A stretch of DNA of 44,462 bases from contig JAZURZ010000087.1 of NCBI GenBank assembly GCA_045606465.1, positions 1 to 44,462 of the forward strand, given 5' to 3'. Shown here in pieces: positions 31,337 to 39,370 of this stretch; positions within the stretch are counted from its first letter, which is position 1; every line of letters starts with the position of its first letter. Position numbers and translations under genes: made by a program. The notes beneath the pieces are model-generated. The model worked only from the letters and a program-made list of their open reading frames with translations. It was not told the origin of the DNA and did not search any database. This stretch comes from CAKSQL01 sp045606465. Lineage in GTDB: Bacteria > Bacillota > Clostridia > UBA1381.

Positions 31337-32620
31337 CTACTTTAAATTTATAAATTCAATGCTGGAATTATATACTGCAAAAAGATGCCTGCTATCTAAA
31401 ATAAGTAGCTTGTAAATGTCACGGGTGCATTTATATTTTTGAGGATTTTTCCCTGAAAATGCAGAATATATAAGGGTGCGTCCGTTACTATATAGAACAC
31501 GTCCGTCCATTACACAAATATGCTCAGGAAAGGCTTCTGACTCAAAAGTTGCCTTTTCCTTCCCACGACTATTTATTATGCTTATCTCGGACAAATTGTT
31601 GTTGTCAAAGACGCAAAGCTTATAGCCGCTGTCCTCTATGGCATATCGATAAAGAGATTTTTGTTCAAAGGATTTTGTCCACAAGATATTCCCCGAAGAG
31701 CTTACTCCAAGAATTTGATTGTCGGCAAAAATATTCAAAACACCGCCGCCAAATTCCAAATCAAATGCAATACTGTCCTCTAAATCCAGGGTTTTAAAGC
31801 TCTCCTTTTGCTTTAAGTCAAAAAATGAAATTTTTGTATCTGCTCCCTTTTCAGTATTTAAAAGAGAAATTGCAAGATTTCTTGAAGATGAACAAATGTC
31901 AGCATCTATAATCTCATGCTTTCCCGAATTCCATTGAAAAACCACATCGCCATTACGATTTATAACTGAAACTGCGCCTTTATACTTTGACTTGTCTGAT
32001 ACAATGCAAACGTCACCATTTGAAGAAACATCTGCTGAAATAAAGACCTCCTCAAGAGAATTTTCCCAAAGCTTTTTTTTGCCGTTGAAAAGATAAGCCT
32101 TTGAGCCTCCCTTTTCTGCAAGCATTATGTAATTTCCCGAAACTCTCAATATGGGATTATTAGCTTGTATATCCACACTCCATTCAACATCTCCTGAATG
32201 TTTATAGCATACAAGCTGCGTGTCGGTAGCACATAAAAGCTTTGAATTATAAACTGCATATTCTGCAGCATAAGCATTCTTAAAAGCCACTATTTTTGAA
32301 CTTGCCAAAAGCTCCTTGTCGGTCGCAATAGGAAGAGTAGGGGTTGGAGAAGCAAGCGCCTCTGCATTTTCCTTTTCCATTTTTTCAATGATTTCAAGTT
32401 TTTCCTCGGTGGTAAGAGGCTCGGGAGTCTTCGATAAAAATTCCTCTGCTCCTTGTGGCAGGTCAATATTTAATCGGTCTGCTATATTCTTTACATTTTT
32501 TCTGAAATTTGTCCCGTAATTTTCAAAATAGGAAATTTTCACTCCCGACGAATACAAAACAAAGCCGCCCACTGCTATTAATATTAAAACAAGAATTAAA
32601 ATATTATATTTTCTCTTCAT
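31337..32620 (-). CDS. Membrane-anchored beta-propeller-like protein (DUF5711-like)
   Basis: The 427-residue protein has one N-terminal membrane anchor (residues 5-25) and a linker rich in Glu, Pro and Thr (SPTPTLPIAT near 92). An extracellular domain of repeated four-strand units resembles PQQ-type beta propellers, for example LLCATDTQLVCYKHSGDVEW and GNILWTKSFE. It matches what I recall of DUF5711. No enzymatic residues are visible; a sensor or scaffold role at the cell surface is only inferred. The start overlaps the end of truA by 17 bases and has CGGAGG upstream. Confidence 0.65.
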   Translation of the reverse strand: MKRKYNILILVLILIAVGGFVLYSSGVKISYFENYGTNFRKNVKNIADRLNIDLPQGAEEFLSKTPEPLTTEEKLEIIEKMEKENAEALASPTPTLPIATDKELLASSKIVAFKNAYAAEYAVYNSKLLCATDTQLVCYKHSGDVEWSVDIQANNPILRVSGNYIMLAEKGGSKAYLFNGKKKLWENSLEEVFISADVSSNGDVCIVSDKSKYKGAVSVINRNGDVVFQWNSGKHEIIDADICSSSRNLAISLLNTEKGADTKISFFDLKQKESFKTLDLEDSIAFDLEFGGGVLNIFADNQILGVSSSGNILWTKSFEQKSLYRYAIEDSGYKLCVFDNNNLSEISIINSRGKEKATFESEAFPEHICVMDGRVLYSNGRTLIYSAFSGKNPQKYKCTRDIYKLLILDSRHLFAVYNSSIEFINLK

Positions 32621-33344
32621 AAAAAACCTCCGATAAAAACAAACCCTCAGGCGGAGCAGTTATGCCTGCACGTGTCCTGTCACAAGATGCAATAATATCC
32701 TCCATATCATCAGCAGATATTTTGCCCGAGCCCACAAAGCAAAGTGTTCCTGCAATTATTCTTACCATGTTATATAAAAATCCATTTCCCGAAACATCTA
32801 TTACAATCATATTATCTTTTTTTGCAACATCAAGAGAATATATTGTCCTGACTGTGGTCTTTACGCTGAAGCCTGATGATGCAAAGCCTATAAAATCATG
32901 AGTTCCTAAAAATGCCTTTGCCGCTTTCTTCATTTTTTCTACGTCCAAAGGATAGGGATAGTGCCACGAATAAGAAAACACATCTGGGAAAGAAGAATTT
33001 GATACATAATACGTATAACGCTTTCCCTTGCTTGAAAAAGCAGCATGAAAATCCTCTGATACCTCCTCGGCTTTTATGCAAACCACATCTTGAGGAAGAA
33101 AATTATTTAAAGCGTATGGAAACTTTTCATCAGAAATTTTTGAGCAGGTGGTAAAATTACACACATATGCTTTTGCGTGCACTCCTGCATCGGTTCTTCC
33201 GCAACCTGTCAGTGTTGACTTTTCCCCTGTCACTTTAAAAATGGCATTTTGAACAAGCTCTTGTATTGTGACGGCATTTTTTTGAATTTGCCAGCCATGA
33301 TATTTTGTTCCATCAAATTGTATGCAAAGCTTTATATTCCTCAA
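32604..33344 (-). CDS. truA: tRNA pseudouridine(38-40) synthase TruA
   Basis: TruA makes pseudouridine at positions 38-40 of tRNA anticodon arms. The 246-residue length is standard. The protein begins IKLCIQFDGTKYHGWQIQ; the catalytic Asp is in GCGRTDAGVHAKAYV near residue 52; HDFIGFASSG near 150 and GFLYNMVRIIAGTL near 185 follow. The start is TTG 33344, six bases after GGTGAG. It is often, as here, the gene after ecfA1-ecfA2-ecfT in Firmicutes. Confidence 0.95.
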   Translation of the reverse strand: MRNIKLCIQFDGTKYHGWQIQKNAVTIQELVQNAIFKVTGEKSTLTGCGRTDAGVHAKAYVCNFTTCSKISDEKFPYALNNFLPQDVVCIKAEEVSEDFHAAFSSKGKRYTYYVSNSSFPDVFSYSWHYPYPLDVEKMKKAAKAFLGTHDFIGFASSGFSVKTTVRTIYSLDVAKKDNMIVIDVSGNGFLYNMVRIIAGTLCFVGSGKISADDMEDIIASCDRTRAGITAPPEGLFLSEVFYEEKI

Positions 33345-33371
33345 AAAAATCTCACCGTCCCTTTTATTTTT

Positions 33372-34187
33372 TTAACTCAAAATTTCAATTACAATTACCA
33401 ATAAAACAAATAAAATTCCTGCAAAAGCTGCCAAAGCATCAGGCTTTCCCATTTTTATTGCATTCATTCTTGTGCGATTTTTACCTCCATGATAACAACG
33501 TGCGTCCATAGCAGTTGCAAGCTCGTCAGCACGTCTGAAAGCACTCACAAACAGCGGTACCAGCAAAGGTATCATCGCCTTTGTCCTTTTCAAAAGACTT
33601 CCGCTTTCAAAATCAGCTCCCCTTGCAGCTTGTGCCTTCATAATTTTATCGGCTTCTTCAGCAAGGGTTGGAATAAATCGTATTGCAATTGTCATCATCA
33701 TGGCTATTTCATGAGATGGCACACCTATTTTTGAAAAGGGTGACAAAAGCCTTTCTATTCCGTCGGTAAGTGCCATAGGCGATGTTGTAAGTGTCAAAAG
33801 CGATGAAATCATCACCAGAAAAACCAGCCTTATGCACATAAAAATTGCAGTTTGTATTCCCTCTTTTGAAATACCAAAATTCCATTTTCCAAAAAGGTCA
33901 AAAGAAAAAATTTTTTCTCCTGGAGTTGCAAGTAAATTCACAATCACTGTAAAAGCCAATATAAATACCATAGGCTTTAAGCCACGCAATATAAATTTTA
34001 CAGGTATGCGGCTCAAAACAATTATGAGTGCCGAAAAAAGGCATATTGCAACATACGACCAAAAAGATATAGGGCAGAACAAAACCACTAAATATACAAT
34101 CAGCCATATAATCTTTGTTCTGGGGTCCAGCTTGTGGACAGGTGATGGAATATCTATATACTGTCCTATTGTTATATCCTTTAACAT
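33372..34187 (-). CDS. ecfT: Energy-coupling factor transporter transmembrane protein EcfT
   Basis: EcfT is the membrane scaffold that joins the two ATPases to interchangeable vitamin-binding S components. The 271-residue protein has about five or six membrane segments and the two cytoplasmic coupling motifs with the Ala-Arg-Gly signature: AQAARGADFESG near residue 180 and ATAMDARCYHGG near 225. The opening IDIPSPVHKLDPRTK is also typical. Its ATG overlaps the ecfA2 stop by seven bases. Confidence 0.94.
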   Translation of the reverse strand: MLKDITIGQYIDIPSPVHKLDPRTKIIWLIVYLVVLFCPISFWSYVAICLFSALIIVLSRIPVKFILRGLKPMVFILAFTVIVNLLATPGEKIFSFDLFGKWNFGISKEGIQTAIFMCIRLVFLVMISSLLTLTTSPMALTDGIERLLSPFSKIGVPSHEIAMMMTIAIRFIPTLAEEADKIMKAQAARGADFESGSLLKRTKAMIPLLVPLFVSAFRRADELATAMDARCYHGGKNRTRMNAIKMGKPDALAAFAGILFVLLVIVIEILS

Positions 34188-35041
34188 TCTGTCCCCCCTC
34201 CGATCAGTCCTGCTATTTCTTCACACGCCTGCTCCACTGTAAATATACTTTTCTTTATCGGGACTCCGCCTGCTCTTAATATATCAGCAAGTTTTGTAAT
34301 TTCAGGTACAGCAAGTCCCATTTTTGCAAGCTCTGCGCTTTTTGAAAAAACCTCCTCTACGCTTCCCGACATTGCAATCTCACCATGATTAAGCACTACA
34401 ACATGCTTTGCAAGCCTTGCCACGTCCTCCATGCTATGAGAAACAAAAATAATAGTTGTGTCCCTTTTTTCGTTATAAATTTTATTAAGAAGCTTTAAAA
34501 TGACCTCTCTGCCATGTGGGTCAAGTCCCGCAGTAGGCTCGTCCAATATAAGCACCTCAGGCTCCATTGCCAGCACTCCTGCAATTGCTACTCGTCTTTT
34601 TTGTCCTCCCGAAATTTCAAATGGGGATTTTAAAAGCATTTCCTCCTTGATATTCACAAGTCTTGCCGCCTCATATACCCGTCTTTTGACCTCATCTTCA
34701 GAAAGTCCCATATTGCGCGGTCCGAATGCTATGTCGTGATAAACAGTTTCTTCAAAAAGCTGATGCTCAGGATATTGGAACACCAATCCTACCTTTCGTC
34801 TTATCATTTTCAAATCTGCATCCTGCGAAGTAATATCGCAGCCATCAATAAAAATCTTTCCTGATGTAGGCTTTATCAATGCATTAAGATGCTGAATAAG
34901 GGTGGATTTCCCCGAGCCTGTATGCCCTATAAGCGCAACAAAATCACCCTTTTTTATTTTAAGATTAATATTCTTCAATGCTGCAGCGGCAAAAGGCATA
35001 TCCGCCTGATATATGAAATTGAGATTTTCTATTTTTATCAT
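34181..35041 (-). CDS. ecfA2: Energy-coupling factor transporter ATPase EcfA2
   Basis: One of the two ABC ATPases of the ECF module. The 286-residue protein has Walker A GHTGSGKST (residues 38-46), a Q-loop in GLVFQYPEHQLFEE, signature ISGGQKRRVAIAG near 145, and Walker B VLILDEPTAGLDPHGRE, with the switch His in IFVSHSMEDV. The FQYPEHQLFE segment is typical of EcfA2. It overlaps ecfA1 by four bases (ATGA) and ecfT by seven. Confidence 0.94.
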   Translation of the reverse strand: MIKIENLNFIYQADMPFAAAALKNINLKIKKGDFVALIGHTGSGKSTLIQHLNALIKPTSGKIFIDGCDITSQDADLKMIRRKVGLVFQYPEHQLFEETVYHDIAFGPRNMGLSEDEVKRRVYEAARLVNIKEEMLLKSPFEISGGQKRRVAIAGVLAMEPEVLILDEPTAGLDPHGREVILKLLNKIYNEKRDTTIIFVSHSMEDVARLAKHVVVLNHGEIAMSGSVEEVFSKSAELAKMGLAVPEITKLADILRAGGVPIKKSIFTVEQACEEIAGLIGGGTEC

Positions 35042-35883
35042 TTTTGTTTTCCCTCTAATAATTTAAAAAGCTCTTTTGCTGCTTCCTCTGTAGTAATTAT
35101 ATCATCAGGCAAAGAAAATCCTCTTTTTTTCAGCTGATAAAAAAGCTCGTTTACCTGTGGGACGTCAAGACCGATTTGTTTTATTTTTTCCACTTTTGAA
35201 AAAACCTTCTTGGGGGTGTCGTCTAAAACAATTTTTCCCTCCTGCATAACCACTACCCTGTCAGCTTGTGCTGCCTCCTCCATGTAATGGGTTATTAGCA
35301 CAACGGTAAGATTTTTTTCCTTGTTAAGCCTTTTTATTGTAGAAATTATTTCAGTTCTTCCCTTAGGGTCCAGCATAGCAGTAGGCTCATCTAAAACAAG
35401 ACATTCGGGCTCCATTGCAAGAGCTGAAGCTATTGCCAGTCGTTGCTTTTGCCCCCCCGAAAGATTTGCAGGCGATGCTTTTTTATATTCGCTCATGCCC
35501 ACAATTTCCAAAGCCTTATCCACCCTTTGGCGGATTTTATAAGGCTCAACCCCTAAGTTTTCAGGTGCAAAGGCAACCTCTTCCTCTACCACAGCAGTAA
35601 CAATCTGATTGTCGGGATTTTGAAAAACCATTCCCACATTCTCACGAATAGGAAAGACATTTTTTTCATCAGATGAATCCATTCCCATAACATACATTTT
35701 TCCGCCCATCGGCAAAAATATGGCATTAAAATGCCTTGCAAGGGTGGATTTGCCCGAGCCATTATGACCAAGTATTGCCACAAATCTACCTTTTTCTATT
35801 TTTAAGTCAAGTTCATCAAGAACAAGCCTTCCCATCTTTCCATCTACGTTGTAAGCGTAGGAAAGCTTTTGTGCTTCAAGCAT
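35038..35883 (-). CDS. ecfA1: Energy-coupling factor transporter ATPase EcfA1
   Basis: The partner ATPase, 281 residues. Walker A is GHNGSGKST near residue 39, the Q-loop GMVFQNPDNQIVTAVVEEEVAF near 85, signature LSGGQKQRLAIASAL and Walker B CLVLDEPTAMLDPKGR, with switch His in LITHYMEEA. FQNPDNQ is the EcfA1-type variant. I chose ATG 35883, with AAAGGACG seven or eight bases upstream, over the in-frame start at 35910. Order ecfA1-ecfA2-ecfT-truA is conserved in Firmicutes. Confidence 0.94.
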   Translation of the reverse strand: MLEAQKLSYAYNVDGKMGRLVLDELDLKIEKGRFVAILGHNGSGKSTLARHFNAIFLPMGGKMYVMGMDSSDEKNVFPIRENVGMVFQNPDNQIVTAVVEEEVAFAPENLGVEPYKIRQRVDKALEIVGMSEYKKASPANLSGGQKQRLAIASALAMEPECLVLDEPTAMLDPKGRTEIISTIKRLNKEKNLTVVLITHYMEEAAQADRVVVMQEGKIVLDDTPKKVFSKVEKIKQIGLDVPQVNELFYQLKKRGFSLPDDIITTEEAAKELFKLLEGKQK

Positions 35884-35922
35884 TTTTTTCGTCCTTTCTG
35901 ATATTTTCAATCCTTTTAAAAA

Positions 35923-36795
35923 TTACTCCTCGTTGCTCCATCTGCCCGATATTCCGCAAGGCAACACAAGCTCATTTGAGTGCATCGGCAAACCGATTTC
36001 GTCTGCCAAAACCCTGCCTCCATATTTTTTTTGCATGGTATATTTTAAAACATTTTCAAGTATTGATGCTGAAAGTCCCGTCGTGTATGAATTTATCAAG
36101 AAAAACAACGGCTTTGGTGAAAGTATATTCATGCAATTTAAAATAAGAGGGTAAAGCTCATTTTCTATTTTCCAGACCTCTCCGTTAGGACCTCTGCCAT
36201 AGGAAGGCGGGTCCATTATTATTGCGTCATATTCTCTTTGACGTCTTGCCTCTCTTAAAACAAATTTTACCACATCATCCACTATGTAGCGGACAGGTTT
36301 TTCGCCAAGTCCCGAAGCTATTACATTTTCCTTTGCCCAGGTTACCATTCCCTTTGATGCATCTACGTGCACCACCTCGGCTCCTGCTGCAAGTGCCGCA
36401 ACCGTTGCCCCTCCTGTGTATGCAAACAAATTAAGCACCCTTATGGGACGATTTGCATTTTTAATAAGCTCGCTAAACCAATCCCAGTTTACTGCCTGCT
36501 CAGGAAAAAGTCCCGTGTGCTTAAAGCCCATGGGTTTTATATTAAAAGTGAGTTGGCGATAGTTTATGCTCCAGCTCTGGGGCAGGGATTTATTTAAAAA
36601 TTCCCAATGCCCTCCGCCCGAGTTACTTCTATGATAGTGGGCGTCGGGGCTTTTCCACAAACTCTTTTCAGTTTTCTCTGTCCATATTGCCTGAGGGTCG
36701 GGACGTGTTAGAAGATAATCTCCCCAATATTCCAGCTTTTCGCCATCGGCACTATCTAAAAGACGATAATCCTTCCAATTATCAGCTATCCACAT
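35923..36795 (-). CDS. Class I SAM-dependent methyltransferase (COG1092/RlmI-like)
   Basis: The 290-residue protein has an S-adenosylmethionine-binding Rossmann fold with motif I in VLNLFAYTGGATVAALAAGAE near residue 120, VHVDASKGMVTWAKENVIASG next and the catalytic-loop DAIIMDPPSYGRG near 195. The LFAYTGGAT and MDPPSYGRGP segments match rRNA cytosine/large-subunit methyltransferases of the RlmI/RlmK type, but the N-terminal PUA domain of RlmI is missing. The target is probably RNA, which is inferred. AAGAAAGG precedes the ATG, and a promoter is visible upstream. Confidence 0.8.
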   Translation of the reverse strand: MWIADNWKDYRLLDSADGEKLEYWGDYLLTRPDPQAIWTEKTEKSLWKSPDAHYHRSNSGGGHWEFLNKSLPQSWSINYRQLTFNIKPMGFKHTGLFPEQAVNWDWFSELIKNANRPIRVLNLFAYTGGATVAALAAGAEVVHVDASKGMVTWAKENVIASGLGEKPVRYIVDDVVKFVLREARRQREYDAIIMDPPSYGRGPNGEVWKIENELYPLILNCMNILSPKPLFFLINSYTTGLSASILENVLKYTMQKKYGGRVLADEIGLPMHSNELVLPCGISGRWSNEE

Positions 36796-36833
36796 TTTTT
36801 TATCCTTTCTTAAAATAAAAACTATGTATGTTA

Positions 36834-36862
36834 ATTATATCACATTTTTTTTATAAAGTAAA
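36834..36862 (-). promoter_or_regulatory. Promoter of the methyltransferase-ecf operon
   Basis: TTTACT (36857-36862) and a perfect TATAAT (36834-36839) on the minus strand, 17 bases apart, 38 bases before the methyltransferase ATG. Confidence 0.65.
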
Positions 36863-36895
36863 TATTTTTAGGTCTTGTTTTATAAAAAAAACAAA

Positions 36896-36977
36896 GGCTT
36901 AAAACAAAGTTTGAAAGCTGATGCATCCCAATTATCTTTTGCGACGCATCAGTTTTCAAAAATTTCTATTTTAAGCC
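36896..36977 (-). terminator. Long two-part hairpin overlapping the end of coaX
   Basis: The outer stem GGCTTAAAA/TTTTAAGCC (nine pairs) encloses an asymmetric internal loop and then a 17-position inner stem around TTTGAAA-CTGATGC and GCATCAG-TTTCAAA, with a loop near 36928-36942. On the minus strand a run of T follows (36883-36890). The outer arm covers the coaX stop codon. At about 82 bases it is much longer than the other terminators here. Confidence 0.7.
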
Positions 36978-37744
36978 TCTTTTTTATTCTTCTGATACAA
37001 AACCCAAAGTCCGCGTATGAGCAAATCATCTTTATATATAATTTCTCTTTTGCAATGCTTTACAATTTCCTCTGCAAGACCGCCTGTGGCAATAACAGTT
37101 GTTTTTTCTCCAAGTTCTTCCTCAATTCTTTCAATCATGCCATCAAGCATGGATGCAGTTCCGAAAAGCATACCGCTCTGCATACAGGAAATTGTGTTTT
37201 TACCTATCACCTTTCCCATATGCGACATATTTATACTCGGAAGCTTTGATGTCCTTCCTGTAAGTGCCTCCTGGGAAATTTTTACTCCAGGAATAATAGC
37301 TCCCCCTAAAAAGCTTCCCTTTTGATTTATTACCGAAATGGTTGTCGCAGTACCCATATCTATAATAATCATCGGAGGTTTAAAATACTCAAGTGCCGCA
37401 ACCGCTGCAACCGTCAGGTCATTTCCTATCTCGTCAGGATTATCTACCTCAATTTTTAACCCTGTATTTTTCCTAATATTCACCTCTACAGGCACAAAGC
37501 CTGTCACCGCATGTACTGCCCTGCTTAATATATCATCAAGGGGAGGCACAACCGAGGATATAATGGCTCCCTCCAAAAGGCTCTGGTCAACATCGTAAAT
37601 ATCTAAAATATTTTTAAACATGACTGCATATTCCATTTCGGTTTTGTTGCAGTCGGTAGCAAGGCGTCCCTCAAAATATATATTCTCTTCATCTATGCAG
37701 CCTAAAACAATATTGGTGTTTCCTACATCTAATGCAAGTATCAT
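36971..37744 (-). CDS. coaX: Type III pantothenate kinase
   Basis: CoaX phosphorylates pantothenate, the first step of coenzyme A synthesis, and is not inhibited by CoA. The 257-residue protein opens with LALDVGNTNIVLG, a nucleotide-binding motif of the ASKHA fold; it carries DLTVAAVAALEYFKPPMIIIDMGTATT near residues 103-129, FLGGAIIPGVKISQEAL near 145 with TGRTSKLPSI, and IATGGLAEEI near the end. Length matches the family. GGGAGG precedes the ATG. It follows an ECF S component by 16 bases, which suggests that the vitamin imported is pantothenate. Confidence 0.95.
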   Translation of the reverse strand: MILALDVGNTNIVLGCIDEENIYFEGRLATDCNKTEMEYAVMFKNILDIYDVDQSLLEGAIISSVVPPLDDILSRAVHAVTGFVPVEVNIRKNTGLKIEVDNPDEIGNDLTVAAVAALEYFKPPMIIIDMGTATTISVINQKGSFLGGAIIPGVKISQEALTGRTSKLPSINMSHMGKVIGKNTISCMQSGMLFGTASMLDGMIERIEEELGEKTTVIATGGLAEEIVKHCKREIIYKDDLLIRGLWVLYQKNKKEA

Positions 37745-37760
37745 AACATCCTCCCTGTCT

Positions 37761-38333
37761 TTACAGTTGTTTCTTTCTGATATTCAAAAGTCTTACAATA
37801 ACAGGACTTATTAAAACATTCAAAACAAATTCAAACAAGAAATTTCCGCCCGCAAGGCCTAAGAACATATATGCAGTAACATTTTCGCCAAAGCCAAAGG
37901 AGATTGCCCATTCGGCAATGGTTTCCATGAAAAAAAGCCTGCAACCCAACAAAAACACACCTGTGTTAACTACAGGGCAGACTACTGCTGATGCCGCCAC
38001 TGCCAGATATGTGTTTTTCTTTTCGATAAGCTTATATGCAAGCCCTGCAAAATATCCACACAAAATGCCTTTTAGGAGCACCGTAACAACAGTCCCCGGT
38101 GCATTCACTGACAAAAACGCCCCTGCGTCACCGCTTGCAAGCACAACCACACCAAAAACCAAACCCAGCCATGCCCCTATTTTTTCGCCACAGGTTGCTG
38201 TCCCTATAACTATAGGAATCAACACCAACGAAATTGAAAAAGGACCGAAATGAACAAAGGAACCCATAAACTGAAGCACTATCACAAGTGCAGTCATTAT
38301 GGCACTAAGTACCACTACTTTTGTTTTTTTCAT
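37761..38333 (-). CDS. ECF transporter S component, probably for pantothenate
   Basis: A 190-residue membrane protein with about six predicted segments, the usual size of ECF substrate-binding (S) components. It begins TKVVVLSAIMTALVIVLQF, like many members, and has FVHFGPFSISLVLIPIVIG, then GAWLGLVFGVVVL and a central ILCGYFAGLAYKLIEKK. The substrate is inferred from coaX directly downstream (gap of 16 bases): a pantothenate transporter of the PanT type. It would use the EcfA1-EcfA2-EcfT module encoded about 2 kb away on the same strand. GGGAGG precedes the ATG. Confidence 0.8.
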   Translation of the reverse strand: MKKTKVVVLSAIMTALVIVLQFMGSFVHFGPFSISLVLIPIVIGTATCGEKIGAWLGLVFGVVVLASGDAGAFLSVNAPGTVVTVLLKGILCGYFAGLAYKLIEKKNTYLAVAASAVVCPVVNTGVFLLGCRLFFMETIAEWAISFGFGENVTAYMFLGLAGGNFLFEFVLNVLISPVIVRLLNIRKKQL

Positions 38334-38395
38334 ATTAAATTTACCTCCCAGCTATCGCTCTTTATAAAAAAGATGCAACGCTTATTTTAATAGAA

Positions 38396-38424
38396 ATTAT
38401 ATAAAATAAGGGTCAGGATGTCAA
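38396..38424 (-). promoter_or_regulatory. Perfect-consensus promoter of the S component-coaX pair
   Basis: TTGACA (38419-38424) and TATAAT (38396-38401) on the minus strand with a 17-base spacer. The leader is about 56 bases. Confidence 0.85.
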
Positions 38425-38476
38425 GTGAAATTTTAAATAAAATCCTTTTTGTTTTTTAACATTTTTTGTTGATTTT

Positions 38477-38513
38477 AAAAAAATAAGACAGCTTTACACT
38501 GTCTTATTTTTAA
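38477..38513 (-). terminator. Terminator after the SpoIIQ-like gene
   Basis: AAAAATAAGACAG and CTGTCTTATTTTT form a 13-pair stem with a short loop and a following T run on the minus strand. It is symmetric. Confidence 0.88.
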
Positions 38514-38526
38514 GTCGGTCTGCTTT

Positions 38527-39219
38527 TTACTTAATATACTCTTTCGGATCAACTGCTTTGTCATCCTTTAAAATCTCAAAATGCAAATGAGCCTCCTGGC
38601 TAAAATCTGCTAATGCAGAATTTCCTACCGAGCCAATTTTGTCACCCTTGACAACATTCTTTCCCACAAGCTCAGAATTTGCTTGTTCTAAATTTGCATA
38701 AAGAGATTTTATGCCATTTTCATGGTCTATTAAAACACAATTTCCCATACTGTCCGAGAAAACCTTTTCAACCACTCCGTCGGCAGCGGCTAAAACATCC
38801 TCTCCAAGCTTTGCAGAAAAATCAACACCGTTATGTGTTCTCCAATCAGATAAAATCTTGTTAAAAACAAGATTTTCACCCGAAAATCCACATATCATTT
38901 CTCCTTGCACCGGCTTTGAAAATTCCGGAGTATTATCCTCCGCAATTATATTTTTAGCCACAGGTGCAGCCTTTTTTTCTATGGGAACAGTTGTTGGATT
39001 TGCCAGAGTTCTATCATTTAAAGGTACCTTTAATGATTCTGACAAGTTGGGAACCTCTACAATCTCTTCACGAGTTATTTTCTCCTCTTTCAAAGATTTA
39101 TCATCCCTGTCTCCTGCAAACCAACTTACATAGCCGACAATAGCTATTACCGCAATGCAGCAACTCACGGCTATGTAAAAGCCTTTGTTTTTTTCGATCC
39201 TTTGTTTTCTTCTTTCCAT
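38527..39219 (-). CDS. SpoIIQ-like M23 (LytM) family membrane protein
   Basis: A 230-residue protein with a basic N-terminus, one membrane segment (GFYIAVSCCIAVIAIVGYVSW, about residues 13-34) and an extracellular M23 domain in the C-terminal half. Zinc ligands are kept: His and Asp of HNGVDFSA (about 129 and 133) and the last His of AHLHFEI (213). The second catalytic His, normally in an LYAHL context, is Asn in SLYANLEQ (about 176). In sporulating Firmicutes SpoIIQ is a forespore LytM protein forming a channel with SpoIIIAH. The sigma-F-like promoter and the mreB-like neighbour support SpoIIQ over a wall hydrolase. ATG 39219 is chosen because GGAAGG precedes it. Confidence 0.75.
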   Translation of the reverse strand: MERRKQRIEKNKGFYIAVSCCIAVIAIVGYVSWFAGDRDDKSLKEEKITREEIVEVPNLSESLKVPLNDRTLANPTTVPIEKKAAPVAKNIIAEDNTPEFSKPVQGEMICGFSGENLVFNKILSDWRTHNGVDFSAKLGEDVLAAADGVVEKVFSDSMGNCVLIDHENGIKSLYANLEQANSELVGKNVVKGDKIGSVGNSALADFSQEAHLHFEILKDDKAVDPKEYIK

Positions 39220-39256
39220 TTTTTTATTTTCCTTCCCTCTAAAAATATTACACAAA

Positions 39257-39285
39257 CAGTTTGCCCTGCTTTTTTTAAAATATAC
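39257..39285 (-). promoter_or_regulatory. Sigma-F-like promoter of the SpoIIQ-like gene
   Basis: On the minus strand GTATA (39281-39285) and GGGCAAACTG (39257-39266) are 14 bases apart. They fit the forespore sigma-F consensus (GYATA and GGnnAnAnTr) at every fixed position, though the spacer is one base short of what I recall as usual. The predicted leader is about 31 bases. No good housekeeping promoter overlaps. Confidence 0.55.
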
Positions 39286-39296
39286 CTATTTTTCTA

Positions 39297-39325
39297 TTGA
39301 TTTTTTTTGTAAAATAATATAAAAT
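39297..39325 (+). promoter_or_regulatory. Promoter of the mreB-like gene
   Basis: TTGATT (39297-39302) and TAAAAT (39320-39325) on the plus strand, 17 bases apart, 46 bases before the GTG start. It lies back to back with the sigma-F-like promoter. Confidence 0.5.
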
Positions 39326-39370
39326 GAATTGTAAGATTAAAAATTATCTTTTGAAAGGGAAGAAAAAAGA

